Positions 9,043-17,486 of a DNA stretch of 64,000 bases are shown piece by piece. Each line of letters begins with the position of its first letter. Position 1 is the first letter of the stretch. This DNA is from Rhodococcus sp. IEGM 1381 (GTDB taxonomy: Bacteria; Actinomycetota; Actinomycetes; Mycobacteriales; Mycobacteriaceae): positions 1 through 64,000 of the forward strand of contig NZ_JASHKQ010000011.1 of the NCBI RefSeq assembly GCF_030056795.1, given 5' to 3'. Both the position numbers and the translations under genes were made by a program. Under the pieces are notes generated by a model. It had not been told where the DNA came from and did not search any database. It saw only the letters and a program-made list of their open reading frames with translations.

Positions 9043-9647
9043 GTGCCGTCGCCGGACCGGACGGCAGGCTGCGCTGCCCGTGGGGTGCCACCGACGACGA
9101 GCAGTATCGGGACTACCACGACACCGAGTGGGGACAGCCGCTCCACGGGCGCAACGAACTGTACGAACGGCTGTGTCTCGAGGCGTTCCAGTCCGGCCTG
9201 GCGTGGATCACGATCCTGCGCAAGCGCGACAGCTTCCGCAGTGCCTTCGCCGGTTTCGACCCGGAACGAGTGGCCCGATTCGGCGACGCCGATGTCGAAA
9301 GATTGATGAGCGATGCGTCGATCGTGCGTAATCGCCTCAAAATCCACGCTGCGGTGAACAATGCTCGGGTCATCGTCGATTTGAACGACACCGACCTCGA
9401 CACTTTGCTCTGGTCCTTTGCGCCCGAACCCAGACCCGGGCGGCTGACGGAGTCCTCCGACGTGCCTGCCTCGACCTCGGAGTCGAAGGCTCTGGCCAAG
9501 GAGCTCAAGCGTCGCGGGCTGCGGTTCGTCGGTCCGACAACCGCCTATGCCTTGATGCAGGCCACCGGAATGGTCGACGATCACCTGTCGGGGTGTTGTG
9601 TGCAGGTCACGAATACCGACTCCGATTCCCGGTATCGAGGTCGATAG
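9039..9647 (+). CDS. tag: DNA-3-methyladenine glycosylase I
   Basis: 202 aa. It removes 3-methyladenine from alkylated DNA. The family start R-C-P-W-G is at residues 12-16, with Y-x-D-Y-H-D-T-E-W-G soon after and E-A-F-Q-S-G-L-A-W-I-T-I-L-R-K-R in the middle. C-terminal G-P-T-T-A-Y-A-L-M-Q-A and D-D-H-L-S-G-C complete the zinc-binding set seen in Tag enzymes. GTG 9039 overlaps the DivIVA-like stop (GTGA). Confidence 0.92.
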   Translation: MSAVAGPDGRLRCPWGATDDEQYRDYHDTEWGQPLHGRNELYERLCLEAFQSGLAWITILRKRDSFRSAFAGFDPERVARFGDADVERLMSDASIVRNRLKIHAAVNNARVIVDLNDTDLDTLLWSFAPEPRPGRLTESSDVPASTSESKALAKELKRRGLRFVGPTTAYALMQATGMVDDHLSGCCVQVTNTDSDSRYRGR

Positions 9648-9743
9648 GGAAGAATAGGACTCAACACCCGTCGCCCCGCGACGAAATATATCTTTTAGGC
9701 CGAGGCGCCGTGCTGATGGGCGCAGATCTGGAGGGAGCAGAGG

Positions 9744-9911
9744 ATGGCGGCGATGAAGCCCCGGACCGGGGACGGTCCCCTCGAAGCAACCAAAGAGGGA
9801 CGAGGAATCGTCATGCGTGTCCCGCTCGAGGGGGGCGGCCGGTTGGTCGTCGAATTGACCCCCGACGAGGCCGCGGCACTCGGAGACGAACTGAAGGGTG
9901 TCACCGGCTGA
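9744..9911 (+). CDS. DUF3117 small protein (Rv1211-like)
   Basis: 55 aa, ATG at 9744 after a GGAGGG/AGAGG ribosome binding site, stop at 9909-9911. The peptide starts M-A-A-M-K-P-R-T-G-D-G-P-L-E and contains G-R-G-I-V-M-R-V-P-L-E-G-G-G-R-L-V-V-E, the DUF3117 signature. This tiny protein is widespread in actinobacteria and its function is unknown. Position between tag and the glg genes agrees with Rv1211. A Rho-independent terminator follows. Confidence 0.85.
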   Translation: MAAMKPRTGDGPLEATKEGRGIVMRVPLEGGGRLVVELTPDEAAALGDELKGVTG

Positions 9912-9936
9912 TAGTCACGTCGATCGATCGTCGCTC

Positions 9937-9967
9937 AGCCCCGCTCGCCGTACCGGCAAGCGGGGCT
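9937..9967 (+). terminator. Terminator after the DUF3117 gene
   Basis: AGCCCCGCT pairs with AGCGGGGCT around a 13-nt loop that itself can pair GCCG with CGGC. The hairpin is followed by TTTGTG and sits 25 bp after the DUF3117 stop. Confidence 0.8.
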
Positions 9968-9970
9968 TTG

Positions 9971-10003
9971 TGTTGTGTCGACGAGTGTTGTGTCGACGAG
10001 TGT
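9971..10003 (+). repeat. Two perfect 15-bp tandem copies in a leader
   Basis: TGTTGTGTCGACGAG occurs at 9971-9985 and 9986-10000, followed by a partial TGTT. It lies between the terminator and the methyltransferase start at 10030, so it is in the 5' leader or promoter. No role is known. Confidence 0.6.
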
Positions 10004-10029
10004 TCGTTCCGGTGTGAGAGAGGTGCTCG

Positions 10030-10893
10030 ATGCTGACCGATGTCGTCGATCTGCTGCTGTGTCCGCAGTGCTGGGCACGTGACGTCGGATCCGGCATGGA
10101 CTTCGGTGATACCGATCGGACGCTGTTGTGCGATCGAGGGCATTCGTTCGACGTCGCTCGTCAGGGCTACGTCAGTTTGTCGACCGGAGACGGCGGCAAG
10201 TTCACCGGTGACTCGGCGGAGATGATCGCCGCTCGCGAGACGTTCCTGGCGAAGGGCCACTTCGACTCGATCGCGGCAGCGGTCTCGGCTGCCGTTCCGT
10301 CGGACAGCGAGGTGGTAGTCGACGTCGGGGTCGGTACCGGTCACTATCTCGCGGCTGTGCTCGACGCCCGTCCCGATGCCCGGGGCATAGGCGTCGACGT
10401 CTCGAAGTTCGCTGCACGCCGCGCTGCGCGGTCGCACGGTCGTCTGGGGTCTGTGGTCGCGGACATCTGGAGTGGACTACCGGTGCGGACGGCGAGCGCG
10501 TCCGCGGTGACGTGTGTGTTCTCTCCACGCAACGCCGGTGAGTTCAGCCGAGTTCTCGTACCCGACGGCGTGCTGGTGGTCGTGACGCCCACGGCGCGGC
10601 ATCAGCACGAGCTGCGGGGCCCGCTCGGCCTCATCGGCGTCGAGGAGAACAAGACTCGCAGGCTCGGCGAATCGCTGTCCGGCCTGTTCGAGCCGGTGGC
10701 AGAATCTTCACTGGAGTACTCGATGTTGCTCTCGCACCACGACATCGAGACGTTGATCGGAATGGGCCCGTCGGCGAGGCACGGTGACCCCGAGTCGCGT
10801 TCTGCAGCGCTGTCGCAGCTACCGGACGGCATCGAGGTCACCGCGTCGGTGATCGTGTCGACCTATCGCCGCCGCGCCAACGCTGCGTCGTAG
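10030..10893 (+). CDS. Putative 23S rRNA (guanine-N1) methyltransferase, RlmA family
   Basis: 287 aa. An N-terminal zinc finger (C-P-Q-C near residue 11, C-x-x-G-H-S near residue 36) is followed by Q-G-Y-V-S-L and a SAM-binding domain with D-V-G-V-G-T-G-H-Y near residues 100-109. That arrangement is the RlmA(I)/RlmA(II) family, which includes macrolide-resistance methyltransferases such as TlrB. Whether this copy acts on helix 35 of 23S rRNA or confers resistance cannot be seen. Its 3' end overlaps convergent glgA by 31 bp. Confidence 0.8.
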   Translation: MLTDVVDLLLCPQCWARDVGSGMDFGDTDRTLLCDRGHSFDVARQGYVSLSTGDGGKFTGDSAEMIAARETFLAKGHFDSIAAAVSAAVPSDSEVVVDVGVGTGHYLAAVLDARPDARGIGVDVSKFAARRAARSHGRLGSVVADIWSGLPVRTASASAVTCVFSPRNAGEFSRVLVPDGVLVVVTPTARHQHELRGPLGLIGVEENKTRRLGESLSGLFEPVAESSLEYSMLLSHHDIETLIGMGPSARHGDPESRSAALSQLPDGIEVTASVIVSTYRRRANAAS

Positions 10894-12026
10894 ACGGCGA
10901 GGGTCTGCTGCGCGATCGACGCCCACGAGAACTCGGCGACGGCGCGCTCGCGTCCTGCCTTACCCATTGCCGTCGCGAGTGTGGGGTCGAGGGCGACTGC
11001 GTTGACGGTGTCGGCCAGATTCCGCTCGAATACGTCGGGTTCGTAGGAGTTGTAGTGAACCAGGCGTCCGGTGCGGCCGTCGTCGACCACCTCGGGGATA
11101 CCGCCGACGTCCGATGCCACGACTGCGGTTTCGCATGCCATTGCTTCGAGATTGACGATGCCGAGCGGCTCATATACCGACGGGCATACGAATACTGCTG
11201 CTGCAGTGAGTATTTCGCGGATCTTGTCGGTGGGAAGCATGTCCTTGACCCAGAACACGCCGCCGCGCTGTTCGGCGAGCAGTGCCACCGCGCGTTCGGT
11301 TTCCGCAGCGATTTCAGGTGTATCGGGCGCGCCCGCGCACAGTACGAGCTGGATGGACGGATCGAAGTGGTGAGCGGCTGCGATCAGGTGCCCGACGCCT
11401 TTCTGTCGGGTGATGCGCCCGACGAAGGCGACGATCGGCTTGCTTCGATCCACGCCGATCTCGTCCAGGGTCGAGGTACCGTGATCGGCAAACCAGCGCT
11501 CGGTGTCGATTCCGTTGCGCACCACATGAACCCGGCTCTTGTCGAGTCGTGGATAGGCGTCGAGCACATCTTTGGCCATACCCTCGCTGACGGCGATGAC
11601 GGCGTCGGCGTACTCGACGGCGTTCTTCTCCGACCACGACGAGATGCGGTAGCCGCCGCCGAGTTGCTCGGCCTTCCACGGGCGTCGCGGTTCGAGCGAG
11701 TGGGCGGTGAGGATGTGGGGAACGTCGTACAGTTCGGCGGCGAGGTGGCCCGCGAGGCCGGTGTACCAGGTGTGTGAATGCACCACGTCTGCGCCCGAGA
11801 CCGCGTTCGCCATTCGCAGCTCGGTCGACAACGTCGTCAACGCAGCGTTGGCTCCGGCGAGAGCGGGATCCGGGTCGTGCACCTGCGCAGTGTCGCGGGG
11901 CGCGCCCATACAGTGGATGTCCACGTCGCACAGCGACTTCAGCTGCGCGGACAACTCGGTGACATGAACTCCTGCGCCACCGTAGATCTCCGGGGGGTAT
12001 TCCTTGGTCATCATTGCTACGCGCAC
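10863..12026 (-). CDS. glgA: GT4 glycogen synthase / maltose-1-phosphate synthase
   Basis: 387 aa GT-B glycosyltransferase, equivalent in position to Rv1212c (GlgA, also called GlgM). In mycobacteria that enzyme makes alpha-maltose-1-phosphate from ADP-glucose and glucose-1-phosphate, feeding the GlgE pathway. Visible features: M-R-V-A-M-M-T-K-E-Y-P-P-E-I-Y-G-G-A-G-V-H at the N-terminus (glycine loop), F-V-G-R-I-T-R-Q-K-G near residue 205, and P-S-V-Y-E-P-L-G-I-V-N-L-E-A-M-A near residue 285 holding the E-x7-E pair. GTG start at 12026. Divergent from glgC, which supplies ADP-glucose. Confidence 0.9.
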   Translation of the reverse strand: MRVAMMTKEYPPEIYGGAGVHVTELSAQLKSLCDVDIHCMGAPRDTAQVHDPDPALAGANAALTTLSTELRMANAVSGADVVHSHTWYTGLAGHLAAELYDVPHILTAHSLEPRRPWKAEQLGGGYRISSWSEKNAVEYADAVIAVSEGMAKDVLDAYPRLDKSRVHVVRNGIDTERWFADHGTSTLDEIGVDRSKPIVAFVGRITRQKGVGHLIAAAHHFDPSIQLVLCAGAPDTPEIAAETERAVALLAEQRGGVFWVKDMLPTDKIREILTAAAVFVCPSVYEPLGIVNLEAMACETAVVASDVGGIPEVVDDGRTGRLVHYNSYEPDVFERNLADTVNAVALDPTLATAMGKAGRERAVAEFSWASIAQQTLAVYDAALARRR

Positions 12027-12102
12027 GTGAACGAACCTACATTCCCCAGCAGTTGTGCGTGTACTGCTCGCACGGTTCTCTCGGTGCGGATAGGTTGAGT
12101 GG

Positions 12103-13317
12103 GTGAGGACACAACCGCACGTACTAGGGATCGTGCTTGCCGGCGGCGAGGGTAAGCGTCTTTACCCGATGACCGCGGACCGAGCCAAGCCGGCCGTTCC
12201 CTTCGGGGGCGCCTACCGACTCATCGACTTCGTGCTGAGCAATCTCGTCAACGCCGGCTACCTCCGGCTCTGCGTGCTCACTCAGTACAAGTCCCATTCA
12301 CTGGACCGCCACATCTCGCAGACGTGGCGACTGTCCGGGTTCGCCGGGGAGTACATCACTCCGGTTCCGGCGCAGCAGCGTCTCGGGCCCCGGTGGTACA
12401 CCGGCAGCGCCGACGCCATCTTCCAGTCACTGAACTTGGTGTACGACGAGGACCCCGAGTACATCGTGGTGTTCGGTGCCGACCATGTGTACCGGATGGA
12501 CCCCGAACAGATGGTGCAGCAGCACATCGACTCCGGTGCGGGCGTGACCGTCGCCGGCATCAGGGTTCCGCGCAGCGAGGCATTCGCGTTCGGCTGCATC
12601 GACTCCGACTCCAATGGCAAGATCACCCAGTTTCTCGAAAAGCCTGCGCAACCGCCCGGCACCCCTGACGACCCCAACGTCACTTACGCCTCCATGGGCA
12701 ACTACGTGTTCACCACCAAGGTGCTCGTCGACGCCATCAAGGCCGACTCCGAGAACACCGACTCCGACCACGACATGGGCGGCGACATCATCCCGGCGCT
12801 CGTCGAAGCGGGCGTCGCTTCCGTCTACGACTTCAACGACAACGTCGTGCCCGGTGCCACCGAACGCGATCGCGGCTATTGGCGAGACGTGGGCACCATC
12901 GATGCCTTCTACGACGCTCACATGGACCTGGTGTCGGTGCACCCCATCTTCAATCTCTACAACCGCCGTTGGCCCATCCGCGGATCGGCCGAGAATCTGC
13001 CGCCCGCGAAATTCGTTCAGGGCGGCTTGGCTCAAGAGTCGGTCGTCGGTGCCGGCTGCATTCTGTCGGCCGCCACCGTCCGCAACTCCGTGCTCAGCTC
13101 GAACGTGATGATCGACAGTGGCGCGACGGTCGAGGGCAGTGTCCTGATGCCCGGCGTCAAGATCGGTAAGGGCGCCGTCGTGCGGCACGCGATCCTGGAC
13201 AAGAACGTCGTCGTGGGCGACGGGGAGATCGTCGGTGTGGACCACGAACGCGATCGTGAACGCTTCAACGTCAGCGCCGGGGGAGTGGTCTCGGTCGGTA
13301 AGGGCGTCTGGATCTAG
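12103..13317 (+). CDS. glgC: Glucose-1-phosphate adenylyltransferase
   Basis: 404 aa, of family length. It makes ADP-glucose from ATP and glucose-1-phosphate. The nucleotidyltransferase loop [13 protein letters not shown] is at residues 10-22, with [10 protein letters not shown] after it. A-D-H-V-Y-R-M-D near residue 127 and F-L-E-K-P near residue 183 are substrate and metal motifs. The last 110 residues form left-handed beta-helix repeats. Divergent from glgA over a 76-bp spacer that must hold both promoters. Confidence 0.95.
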   Translation: MRTQPHVLGIVLAGGEGKRLYPMTADRAKPAVPFGGAYRLIDFVLSNLVNAGYLRLCVLTQYKSHSLDRHISQTWRLSGFAGEYITPVPAQQRLGPRWYTGSADAIFQSLNLVYDEDPEYIVVFGADHVYRMDPEQMVQQHIDSGAGVTVAGIRVPRSEAFAFGCIDSDSNGKITQFLEKPAQPPGTPDDPNVTYASMGNYVFTTKVLVDAIKADSENTDSDHDMGGDIIPALVEAGVASVYDFNDNVVPGATERDRGYWRDVGTIDAFYDAHMDLVSVHPIFNLYNRRWPIRGSAENLPPAKFVQGGLAQESVVGAGCILSAATVRNSVLSSNVMIDSGATVEGSVLMPGVKIGKGAVVRHAILDKNVVVGDGEIVGVDHERDRERFNVSAGGVVSVGKGVWI

Positions 13318-13325
13318 TGCCTGCG

Positions 13326-13373
13326 GCAGTGGTGCGGTTATGTGCCCCAGACGGCACTCGACCGCACCACTGC
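13326..13373. terminator. Long hairpin between glgC and the convergent O-methyltransferase
   Basis: GCAGTGGTGCGGT and its exact complement (13 bp) enclose a second stem, GTGCC/GGCAC. The 48-bp structure starts 9 bp after the glgC stop and lies 11 bp from the end of the convergent gene, as expected for a two-way terminator. Its outer arm shares GCGGCAGTGGT with the dispersed repeat at 17358-17472. Confidence 0.75.
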
Positions 13374-13384
13374 GCGTAGCGCAC

Positions 13385-14017
13385 TCACGCTCTCGACGCG
13401 CAGATCAAACCGTCGCCGAGGGGCAGCAGCACCGTCGTGAGCCGTTCGTCCTCGGCGATCGCCCGTGCGGCGGATCGAACAGCCACTGCTGTGGCGTCGC
13501 GCTGAGTGGGATCAGCGACTCGTCCACCGAGCAACGCGTTGTGCAGCACCAGAACTCCGCCGGGGCGGAGTAGCCGAACGCTCTCGGCAACGAAGTGTGG
13601 ATGGTCAGCGGGACTGGCGTCGATGAACACCAGATCGTAGGTGTCGTCGGCCAATCGGGGGAGCACGTCCAGTGCCCAGCCGTTGATCAACCGGGTGCGT
13701 GAGGGCGCAATTCCTCCGGCGCGGAACGCTTCTCGGGCCGCGCGCTGGTGCTCCGGCTCGGTGTCGATGGTGGTGAGAACGCCGTCCGCGCGCATCCCGT
13801 CGAGTAGCCACAGGCCGCTGACGCCTGCGCCGGTTCCGATTTCGACGACCGTCTTGGCCCCGAGCATCTGGGTGAAGATACTCAGAATCGCCCCGACCGA
13901 CGGCGGTACCGGGGCGGCACCGAGGTCGATGGCGCGCTCTCTGGCTGCGATGAGAACCTCGTCCTCCTGAGCGGAGTCTTCGGCGTAGGCGAGCATCTTC
14001 TCGGCGTTGGTCGGCAC
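13385..14017 (-). CDS. SAM-dependent O-methyltransferase (Rv1220c-like)
   Basis: 210 aa, class I methyltransferase of the catechol/caffeoyl-CoA O-methyltransferase type. [16 protein letters not shown] near residues 55-70 is the SAM-binding motif [13 protein letters not shown] near residue 130 carries the aspartate expected to bind metal, and [11 protein letters not shown] near residue 155 is motif III. It lies divergent to sigE as Rv1220c does. The substrate is unknown. Confidence 0.85.
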   Translation of the reverse strand: MPTNAEKMLAYAEDSAQEDEVLIAARERAIDLGAAPVPPSVGAILSIFTQMLGAKTVVEIGTGAGVSGLWLLDGMRADGVLTTIDTEPEHQRAAREAFRAGGIAPSRTRLINGWALDVLPRLADDTYDLVFIDASPADHPHFVAESVRLLRPGGVLVLHNALLGGRVADPTQRDATAVAVRSAARAIAEDERLTTVLLPLGDGLICASRA

Positions 14018-14157
14018 GCCCCGAGGCTATCGTGCCGGAGGCTCGATCTCACGCACACATTCTCAGGTGCGCCTCAGCTGATTCATACCGGACCCACACG
14101 CGGGTCGGTCAGGCTATGGAGGAATCGAAGGTCCGTCTCGATTGCGAAGTGTGAGCT

Positions 14158-14183
14158 GGAACATCCGAGGGTAGTCGTCGGTT
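14158..14183 (+). promoter_or_regulatory. Candidate SigH/SigE-type promoter overlapping the sigE start
   Basis: GGAAC at 14158-14162 and GTT at 14181-14183 are separated by 18 nt, matching the mycobacterial SigH/SigE pattern GGAAY-N17-20-GTT. The -10 part overlaps the TTG start codon. A transcript from here would begin after that codon and need a later start, the next in-frame ATG being at 14338. Confidence 0.45.
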
Positions 14184-14862
14184 GAATCAGAAGGACGTAC
14201 GCAGTCCTGAGCAGGAGGATCCAGCTATTTACAAGATCAACGGCGATCGCGACACCGCGCGTCTACCCGAGTCCGTACCCGCGCCCGAGGACCTCAGCGG
14301 AACCGCAGCGTTCGATGCGACCGGCGAGGACTCCACCATGCCGTCCTGGGACGAGTTGGTTCGCGAGCACGGCGACCGCGTCTACCGACTGGCATACCGC
14401 CTGTCCGGCAACGCTCAGGATGCCGAAGACCTGACTCAGGACACGTTCATCCGCGTGTTCCGTTCCCTGTCCAACTACCAGCCCGGCACCTTCGAGGGTT
14501 GGCTGCACCGCATCACCACGAATTTGTTCCTGGACATGGTCCGTCGCCGCAGCCGCATCCGTATGGAGGCGCTGCCCGAGGACTACGACCGCGTCCCCTC
14601 CGACCGGCCCAACCCCGAGCAGATCTACCACGACGCGCGGCTCGACCCCGATCTGCAGTCTGCCCTCGACTCGCTGGCACCTGAGTTCCGCGCCGCAATC
14701 GTGCTGTGCGACATCGAAGGACTGTCTTACGAAGAGATCGGTGCGACACTGGGCGTCAAGCTCGGAACGGTCCGCAGTCGCATTCACCGTGGACGCCAGG
14801 CGCTACGCGAGTACCTTCGAGTGCACGGGAAGGTCGACTCCGGTCACGCAAGTGTCCACTAG
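14182..14862 (+). CDS. sigE: ECF sigma factor SigE
   Basis: 226 aa from TTG 14182, which has GAGGG 10 nt upstream; no ATG or GTG occurs in frame before ATG 14338, so two isoforms are possible. Region 2 runs about residues 55-120 ([22 protein letters not shown]) and region 4 about 155-212 with a helix-turn-helix ([23 protein letters not shown]). SigE controls surface-stress genes. Order sigE-rseA-htrA-tatB equals Rv1221-Rv1224, where RseA inhibits SigE. Confidence 0.93.
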   Translation: MNQKDVRSPEQEDPAIYKINGDRDTARLPESVPAPEDLSGTAAFDATGEDSTMPSWDELVREHGDRVYRLAYRLSGNAQDAEDLTQDTFIRVFRSLSNYQPGTFEGWLHRITTNLFLDMVRRRSRIRMEALPEDYDRVPSDRPNPEQIYHDARLDPDLQSALDSLAPEFRAAIVLCDIEGLSYEEIGATLGVKLGTVRSRIHRGRQALREYLRVHGKVDSGHASVH

Positions 14863-14878
14863 CTACGAGGAGGGTTGG

Positions 14879-15205
14879 ATGACGCAGGCGCGCAAGCCCC
14901 GGCAATTCAGCTCCACCGAACATCTGGCCAGTGAGGCCGTTGCGGCATACGTCGACGGCGAATTGCGTATGCCCGCATATCTTCGTGCTGCCCACCACCT
15001 CGCCGAATGCCCGGAATGCGCGGCCGAGGTCGAAGCTCAGCAGCAGGCGCGCAAAGCGTTGCGCGGGGCGGGCGAGATGTCGATGCCGCATTCACTGCTC
15101 GGCCTGCTCAGTCAGATCCCGTCCTGCGCGGGCGAGGATCGGCCGGCCCACACCAAGCGTTCCTTCATGGCCGCCGTCGCCGATGTCCGTCGTCGCCGGC
15201 GCTGA
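14879..15205 (+). CDS. rseA: Zinc anti-sigma factor RseA
   Basis: 108 aa. ATG 14879 is chosen because of the strong GAGGAGG ribosome binding site just upstream; an open frame further upstream overlaps sigE and lacks one. Early residues S-T-E-H-L-A-S-E-A-V-A-A-Y-V-D-G-E-L precede the zinc motif H40-x3-C44-x2-C47. That motif marks ZAS anti-sigma factors, which bind and hold the cognate ECF sigma and can respond to redox change. It lies 16 bp after sigE. The C-terminus is short and basic (V-R-R-R-R-R) and no membrane helix is seen, so it should be cytosolic. Confidence 0.9.
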   Translation: MTQARKPRQFSSTEHLASEAVAAYVDGELRMPAYLRAAHHLAECPECAAEVEAQQQARKALRGAGEMSMPHSLLGLLSQIPSCAGEDRPAHTKRSFMAAVADVRRRRR

Positions 15206-15310
15206 CCACACCGAGATCTGCGCGACGACTTCTCACCTGCATCGAGTCGAGCCGACCGCTCGAGTGATACTGAACTCTCACACCGACGTATGCGAGGGGT
15301 AACCGGACGC

Positions 15311-16825
15311 GTGACATCGAATTCGACCAGCACCGAGACCGCAGGCACCGACCCGTCAGATTTCGAGGACGCGGAGAACGGTCCGGAAGGTCCACGGTTG
15401 CCACCGCGTCCGGTGTATCGGCCCTCCGTCGATCCGGTGTCGGCTTCGGTGTTCGGACGTCCCGACGACGTCGACGGCTCGTTCTCGCCGCGCCGCCCCG
15501 ACGAGCAATTGCCGTCGCGTGTATCCGTGCGACCACCCGATCCGATTCTCGCCGAGGCATTCGGACGTCCGGAAAACGCTCAGGAATCGCTCCAGCGTGA
15601 TCCCGATGCCGAAAACGACGGCGACACCGCCCCATCGGAGCCGGCCGATCCGTGGCGTGATCCCGCGTCACGGGTGTTTCTCGGCAGCGCGGCGGTCGAC
15701 ACCCCGCCGTCTCCTGCACTACCTCCCGGAACCAAGCTCGGTGTGCGCGACGTGTTGTTCGGGCGATCGGTGTCCATCAAAGCCCTCGTCGTCCTCGGCG
15801 TCGTCGCGCTCGTCATCGGATTGGTCGGTGGTTTGTTCGGCCGGCTGACCGCCGAGGTGGCCGGCGCACTGACCAGCCAGAAAGTGACGCTGACCCAGTC
15901 CAGCGGCGACGACATCCCGCGTGGGCAGATCAGCAAAGTCGCCGACGCGGTCCTGCCGTCCGTCGTGTCCATCCAGGTGACGCTCGGGGAGACCGGCGGC
16001 ACGGGCTCGGGCGTGGTGATCGACGCCGACGAAGGCTACATCGTGACGAACAACCACGTGATCTCCCTTGCCGCATCCGACCCCGACAACTCGACACTCG
16101 AAGTCACCTTCTCCGACGGCACCAAGGTGCCCGGCCGCATCGTCGGTCGCGACACCAAAACCGACCTTGCCGTCCTGAAGACCGAAGTCGGCAACCTCAC
16201 CGAGGCCCAACTCGGTAGTTCCGGCGACGTTCGTGTCGGCCAGGACGTCATCGCCGTCGGATCGCCCCTGGGATTGAACAAGACCGTCACCTCCGGCATC
16301 GTCAGCGCCCTCGACCGTCCCGTCGCGCTGTCGGGTGAGGGCACCGACACCGACGCGGTCATCGACGCCGTGCAGACCGACGCCGCTATCAACCCCGGCA
16401 ACTCCGGTGGCCCGCTCATCGACTTCGAGGGCCGCGTCATCGGTATCAACTCGGCGATCCGAAGCGAGAGCGGCGGGTCGGTGGGCTTGGGCTTCGCGAT
16501 TCCGGTCGACGAGGTCACCGAGGTGGCACAGAGCCTGATCCGGGACGGCGTCATGAGACATCCGGACTTCGGCATCAACGCCCGTTCGGTCATCAACGAC
16601 ACCTCGGCCGGTGCCGAGGTCGCCAACGTGCGCACCGACGGCCCGGCGCAGCAGGCCGGAATTGTCGAAGGGGACGTCATCACCAAGGTCGGCGACCGCA
16701 CAGTGGGAGACGCGGACGAACTGGTGGTCGCGGTGCAGGAGACCACGATCGGCCAGGCGGTACCCGTACAACTCGTCCGTTCGGGACGGCTGGTGGACGT
16801 CTCCGTTACACCGGTTTCGGACTGA
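15311..16825 (+). CDS. htrA: HtrA/DegP-type membrane serine protease
   Basis: 504 aa from GTG 15311, preferred because AGGGG lies 11 nt upstream; ATG 15290 would add seven residues. A polar, proline-rich cytoplasmic region (about 1-150) includes D-P-W-R-D-P and L-G-V-R-D-V-L-F-G. One transmembrane helix follows near residues 156-180. The trypsin-like domain shows the triad H~248 (N-N-H-V), D~284 (T-D-L-A-V-L) and S~364 (G-N-S-G-G-P), and a PDZ domain closes the protein. It is the SigE-linked quality-control protease of the envelope, as Rv1223. Confidence 0.93.
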   Translation: MTSNSTSTETAGTDPSDFEDAENGPEGPRLPPRPVYRPSVDPVSASVFGRPDDVDGSFSPRRPDEQLPSRVSVRPPDPILAEAFGRPENAQESLQRDPDAENDGDTAPSEPADPWRDPASRVFLGSAAVDTPPSPALPPGTKLGVRDVLFGRSVSIKALVVLGVVALVIGLVGGLFGRLTAEVAGALTSQKVTLTQSSGDDIPRGQISKVADAVLPSVVSIQVTLGETGGTGSGVVIDADEGYIVTNNHVISLAASDPDNSTLEVTFSDGTKVPGRIVGRDTKTDLAVLKTEVGNLTEAQLGSSGDVRVGQDVIAVGSPLGLNKTVTSGIVSALDRPVALSGEGTDTDAVIDAVQTDAAINPGNSGGPLIDFEGRVIGINSAIRSESGGSVGLGFAIPVDEVTEVAQSLIRDGVMRHPDFGINARSVINDTSAGAEVANVRTDGPAQQAGIVEGDVITKVGDRTVGDADELVVAVQETTIGQAVPVQLVRSGRLVDVSVTPVSD

Positions 16826-16843
16826 CGACGTAGGCTGGCAGGC

Positions 16844-17323
16844 GTGTTCGGGAACATCGGTTGGGGAGAGCTCGTAATCCTCCTCGTAGCAGCTCTGGTC
16901 ATCCTCGGCCCGGATCGCCTTCCCGGCGCCATCAGCTGGGTGTCCAAGTCCATCCGCCAGGTCAAGGACTACGCCAACGGCGCGAGTCAGCAGCTCAAGG
17001 ACGAGTTGGGTACCGACTTCGAGGACCTTCGCAAACCGCTCGCCGATCTCAACCAGCTGCGGGGAATGACCCCCCGCGCGGTGATCACCAAGCACCTGCT
17101 CGACGGCGACGATTCGATCTTCAAGAACCCCTTGGACGACACCTTCAAGGGCAAGCCTTTCGACACCAAGCCGAAGAACCTGGGCGGGCCGACGCCACAG
17201 AACGGCGTGTCCTCTGGGAGTTCGTCAGCGGGCAGTACGGCGGGGGCTAGCGTGTCGATGAGCAAGAACGAGCCGAAACTCGCGGCGGGCGATACTCCGC
17301 CGATCGACGCCGACGCCACGTAA
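16844..17323 (+). CDS. tatB: Sec-independent translocase component TatB
   Basis: 159 aa. [18 protein letters not shown] begins a single N-terminal helix, followed by the L-G-P-D-R-L-P hinge and an amphipathic helix, then a polar tail. This is the TatA/TatB fold; the length and the E8 in the membrane helix fit TatB. It forms the Tat receptor with TatC for folded proteins. GTG start at 16844, 18 bp after htrA, in the same operon order as M. tuberculosis. Confidence 0.9.
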   Translation: MFGNIGWGELVILLVAALVILGPDRLPGAISWVSKSIRQVKDYANGASQQLKDELGTDFEDLRKPLADLNQLRGMTPRAVITKHLLDGDDSIFKNPLDDTFKGKPFDTKPKNLGGPTPQNGVSSGSSSAGSTAGASVSMSKNEPKLAAGDTPPIDADAT

Positions 17324-17357
17324 GCCTGAATCTTTCCTCGTTCGGTCTCACCCGTCC

Positions 17358-17408
17358 GCGTGAATGGACCCTTGCATACGTCTGTGCGCGGCAGTGGTCC
17401 ATTCACGC
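17358..17408 (-). repeat. 51-bp palindromic repeat, copy 1 (pair A)
   Basis: Arms GCGTGAATGGACC and GGTCCATTCACGC are exact complements (13 bp). The centre is asymmetric and, read on the minus strand, contains CAGACGTATGCA. It lies between convergent tatB and glnQ. It belongs to a four-copy family with 17422-17472, 47962-48012 and 48026-48076. Orientation is given by the core. Confidence 0.85.
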
Positions 17409-17421
17409 CGACCCCGCTGCT

Positions 17422-17472
17422 GCGTGAATGGACCACTGCACACGTCTGAGCGCGGCAGTGGTCCATTGACGC
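17422..17472 (-). repeat. 51-bp palindromic repeat, copy 2 (pair A)
   Basis: Same length and orientation as copy 1, 13 nt downstream of it. The arms are 18 bp with one mismatch (GCGTSAATGGACCACTGC). The core on the minus strand is CAGACGTGTGCA. The pair could serve as a two-way terminator for tatB and glnQ. Confidence 0.85.
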
Positions 17473-17486
17473 AACGGGGGAGCGGG

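Noticed and set aside
14741-14878. Longer N-terminus for RseA
   Set aside because: It overlaps sigE by 122 bp, while ATG 14879 has GAGGAGG just upstream.
15719-17095. 458-codon minus-strand frame across htrA and tatB
   Set aside because: Antisense to two well-supported genes; composition is Asp/Val/Gly-rich typical of shadows.
17358-17472. CRISPR-like array
   Set aside because: Only two palindromic units with one short 13-nt spacer; no cas genes and no further units.
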